Source: CAZBQG01 sp964493945
Lineage (GTDB): Bacteria > Pseudomonadota > Alphaproteobacteria > Rhodospirillales > UBA2165
Direction of reading: 5' to 3'
Assembly: GCA_964493945.1 (NCBI GenBank)
Contig: CAZBQG010000225.1
Location: 1-7,603 of the forward strand
Length of the DNA stretch: 7,603 nt
A model generated the notes under the pieces. The model did no database searches and was not told the DNA's origin. It was given only the letters and a program-made list of their open reading frames with translations. Positions 6,542 through 7,603 of this stretch are shown here, in pieces. Numbering within the stretch: the stretch's first letter is position 1; each line of letters opens with the position of its first letter. Made by a program: the position numbers and the translations under genes.

Positions 6542-7045
6542 CTATGCGGGGATGGGGACACGAGCCGGGGCGTGGCGCTCCGGCTTACTCCAATCCAGCC
6601 GCCTGCGCCGCCGGTCAAGGCCGAAAAAGGTAGCGCATTGGATGAAATAACGCTCTCTCTCGATCAGGGAACAAAGGCGCTTGTATATCGAAGTCGCGGT
6701 AAAGGGTTTGGTGAGAAATTCGTTGGCGCCTGAACCCCTGGCGTTCAGCACGGTTTTCAGATCGGTATAGGCGGAGACAATGATAATCGGAAGAAAACGG
6801 TCGGGCCCGTTCTCTTTGTCGCGAATTTTCCGGACCAGATCTATGCCGTCGAAGGCTGGCGCACAATCGGTAAAGATCACATCCGGGTGGTGGATTTCGA
6901 TCAATTCCCGGACCTCTTCCATATCCGCGGTATCCCACACCTCCCGCGGCCAAAATTGCTTCAGGATTTCTCGGATGGCATAGCGGATAAGACTGTGCTG
7001 CTCGACAATGAGGATACTCAGCTGGATCAGATTGTACTTTTCCAT
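6542..7045 (-). CDS. Receiver-only response regulator with Arg-rich tail
   Basis: A 167-residue single-domain response regulator. The receiver fold spans about residues 9-130: ILIVEQH (11-17), phospho-acceptor D60 in VIFTDCAPAFDG, the conserved switch Ser S91 in VSAYTD, and K113 in LTKPF. The acidic pocket is atypical: the usual Asp-Asp/Glu-Asp pair is E15-Q16, so one Mg2+-binding acid is missing. After the receiver a short tail carries YFIQCATFFGLDRRRRRLDW (133-152), a type of 'GPDRRRR' ending common in small alphaproteobacterial regulators. There is no DNA-binding or enzymatic output domain, so it likely acts by protein contact or phosphotransfer, as CheY/DivK-type proteins do. ATG 7045 has AGGAAAG about 9 bases upstream. 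It is a tandem paralogue of the gene at 7144-7603, 98 bases away, and lies 58 bases ahead of the enolase-superfamily gene. No histidine kinase is visible in the window. Confidence 0.9.
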   Translation of the reverse strand: MEKYNLIQLSILIVEQHSLIRYAIREILKQFWPREVWDTADMEEVRELIEIHHPDVIFTDCAPAFDGIDLVRKIRDKENGPDRFLPIIIVSAYTDLKTVLNARGSGANEFLTKPFTATSIYKRLCSLIERERYFIQCATFFGLDRRRRRLDWSKPERHAPARVPIPA

Positions 7046-7143
7046 GGCGCAATTCTTTCCTGCTCGGGCCGGCGTTCTGTGCCAGCCGAACTGAATCTAG
7101 GTACGCCATATTTCCAGCATGTGAATGCAATGTTACTGGCATG

Positions 7144-7603
7144 TTAAAGCGGATTGCAGATAGCGCGGCGTTCCAACCTGCCCCATGCGAGCCGCCGGCG
7201 CCGCCGGTCGGGCCCGATGAAGGATGCGCATTGGACGAAATAGCGTTTCTTCTCTATCAGCGAGCAGATTCGTTTGTAGATGCCGGTGGCCGAAAATGGT
7301 TTGGTGAGTAATTCGTTTACCCCTGAATCCCTGGCCTCCAGAACGGTTTTCATATCCGTATAGGCTGATAACATAATGATCGGGAGATAACGGAGCGTCT
7401 CGTTCTTTGCGGCGCGGATGGTCTTGACCAGACCGATGCCGTCGAAGGCCGGTGCCAGACCGGTAAAAATCAAATCGGGCTGCTTCTCTTCGATCAATTC
7501 CTGGGCTTCTTTCAGACACCCCGTGTCCCACACCGCCCGTGTGCCGAAATGGCGGAGGATTTCACGGATGGTCCGGTGGATTCCAACATGGCGCTCGATC
7601 ACC
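7144..7603 (-). CDS. Degenerate receiver-only response regulator, partial (lacks phospho-acceptor Asp)
   Basis: The gene runs off the right edge. The first visible codon, GTG at 7602-7600, aligns with the Val of ILIVEQH in the neighbouring paralogue, so it is an internal codon and about 13 residues are missing. The visible 152 residues match the neighbour along their length: IREILRHFGTRAVWDT, APAFDGIGLVKTIRA, LSAYTDMKTVLEARDSG, LTKPFSATGIYKR and the tail YFVQCASFIGPDRRRRRLAW. The phospho-acceptor is replaced: the neighbour's IFTDCAPAFDG reads IFTGLAPAFDG here (Gly48 of the visible part; GGT versus GAT). The acidic pair reads E3-R4. The switch Ser (S79) and Lys (K101) remain. It should therefore not be phosphorylated in the usual way and may be a pseudo-receiver that binds partners constitutively. 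The frame is open throughout, so it is not an obvious pseudogene. Confidence 0.88.
   Translation of the reverse strand, partial: VIERHVGIHRTIREILRHFGTRAVWDTGCLKEAQELIEEKQPDLIFTGLAPAFDGIGLVKTIRAAKNETLRYLPIIMLSAYTDMKTVLEARDSGVNELLTKPFSATGIYKRICSLIEKKRYFVQCASFIGPDRRRRRLAWGRLERRAICNPL

Noticed and set aside
6537..6549. Small hairpin CCGCA-cta-TGCGG over the stop codon of the response regulator as a terminator
   Set aside because: The stem is only 5 base pairs, followed by just three T residues, which is too weak to call an intrinsic terminator.
7058..7085. Sigma-54-like promoter (TGGCAC...CCGGC on the minus strand) ahead of the response regulator
   Set aside because: The GG and GC elements are not at the required 10-base spacing, and the TTGCA half is absent.
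6615..7142. Minus-strand open frame of 175 residues overlapping the response regulator
   Set aside because: It is an out-of-frame shadow of the receiver gene. The receiver motifs lie in the other frame.

Overview
The window looks like chromosomal DNA from an alphaproteobacterium, most likely a Rhodospirillales-type organism. This is inference from gene style: Arg-rich 'GPDRRRRR' tails on small response regulators, a SPOR-domain lipoprotein of an alphaproteobacterial type, and moderately GC-rich coding sequence. No rRNA, tRNA, insertion sequence, CRISPR array or phage gene was seen. Coding density is high, with seven of eight genes on the minus strand and no gene-free stretch over 300 bases.

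Left block (1-2148, minus): the end of a hydantoinase/oxoprolinase-type operon. A complete hyuA-like gene (73-2148) overlaps by 8 bases the first 26 codons of a hyuB-like gene that runs off the left edge. Together they should form an ATP-dependent amidohydrolase or carboxylase of the HyuAB/5-oxoprolinase/acetone carboxylase superfamily.

Middle (about 2319-3077, plus): one plus-strand gene, divergent from hyuA. It encodes a SPOR-domain lipoprotein likely to bind peptidoglycan. Its start is unclear: the only strong Shine-Dalgarno sequence points to an ATC codon.

Right block (3089-7603, minus): five co-directional genes. In transcription order they are two tandem paralogous receiver-only response regulators (the first cut by the right edge and lacking its phospho-acceptor Asp), an enolase-superfamily (mandelate racemase-like) enzyme with a short C-terminus, an EntS-like MFS transporter 10 bases downstream, and a soluble reductive-dehalogenase-like 2x[4Fe-4S] protein. 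The last three look like a small metabolic operon. An SD-sequestering hairpin sits directly in front of the enolase-superfamily start.

Most notable are the enolase/MFS/RdhA-like trio, the degenerate twin receivers, and the 5' leader hairpin. No single new system is proven. The trio is the best candidate for an undescribed pathway, possibly one acting on a carboxylated or halogenated small molecule, but its substrate cannot be read from the sequence.
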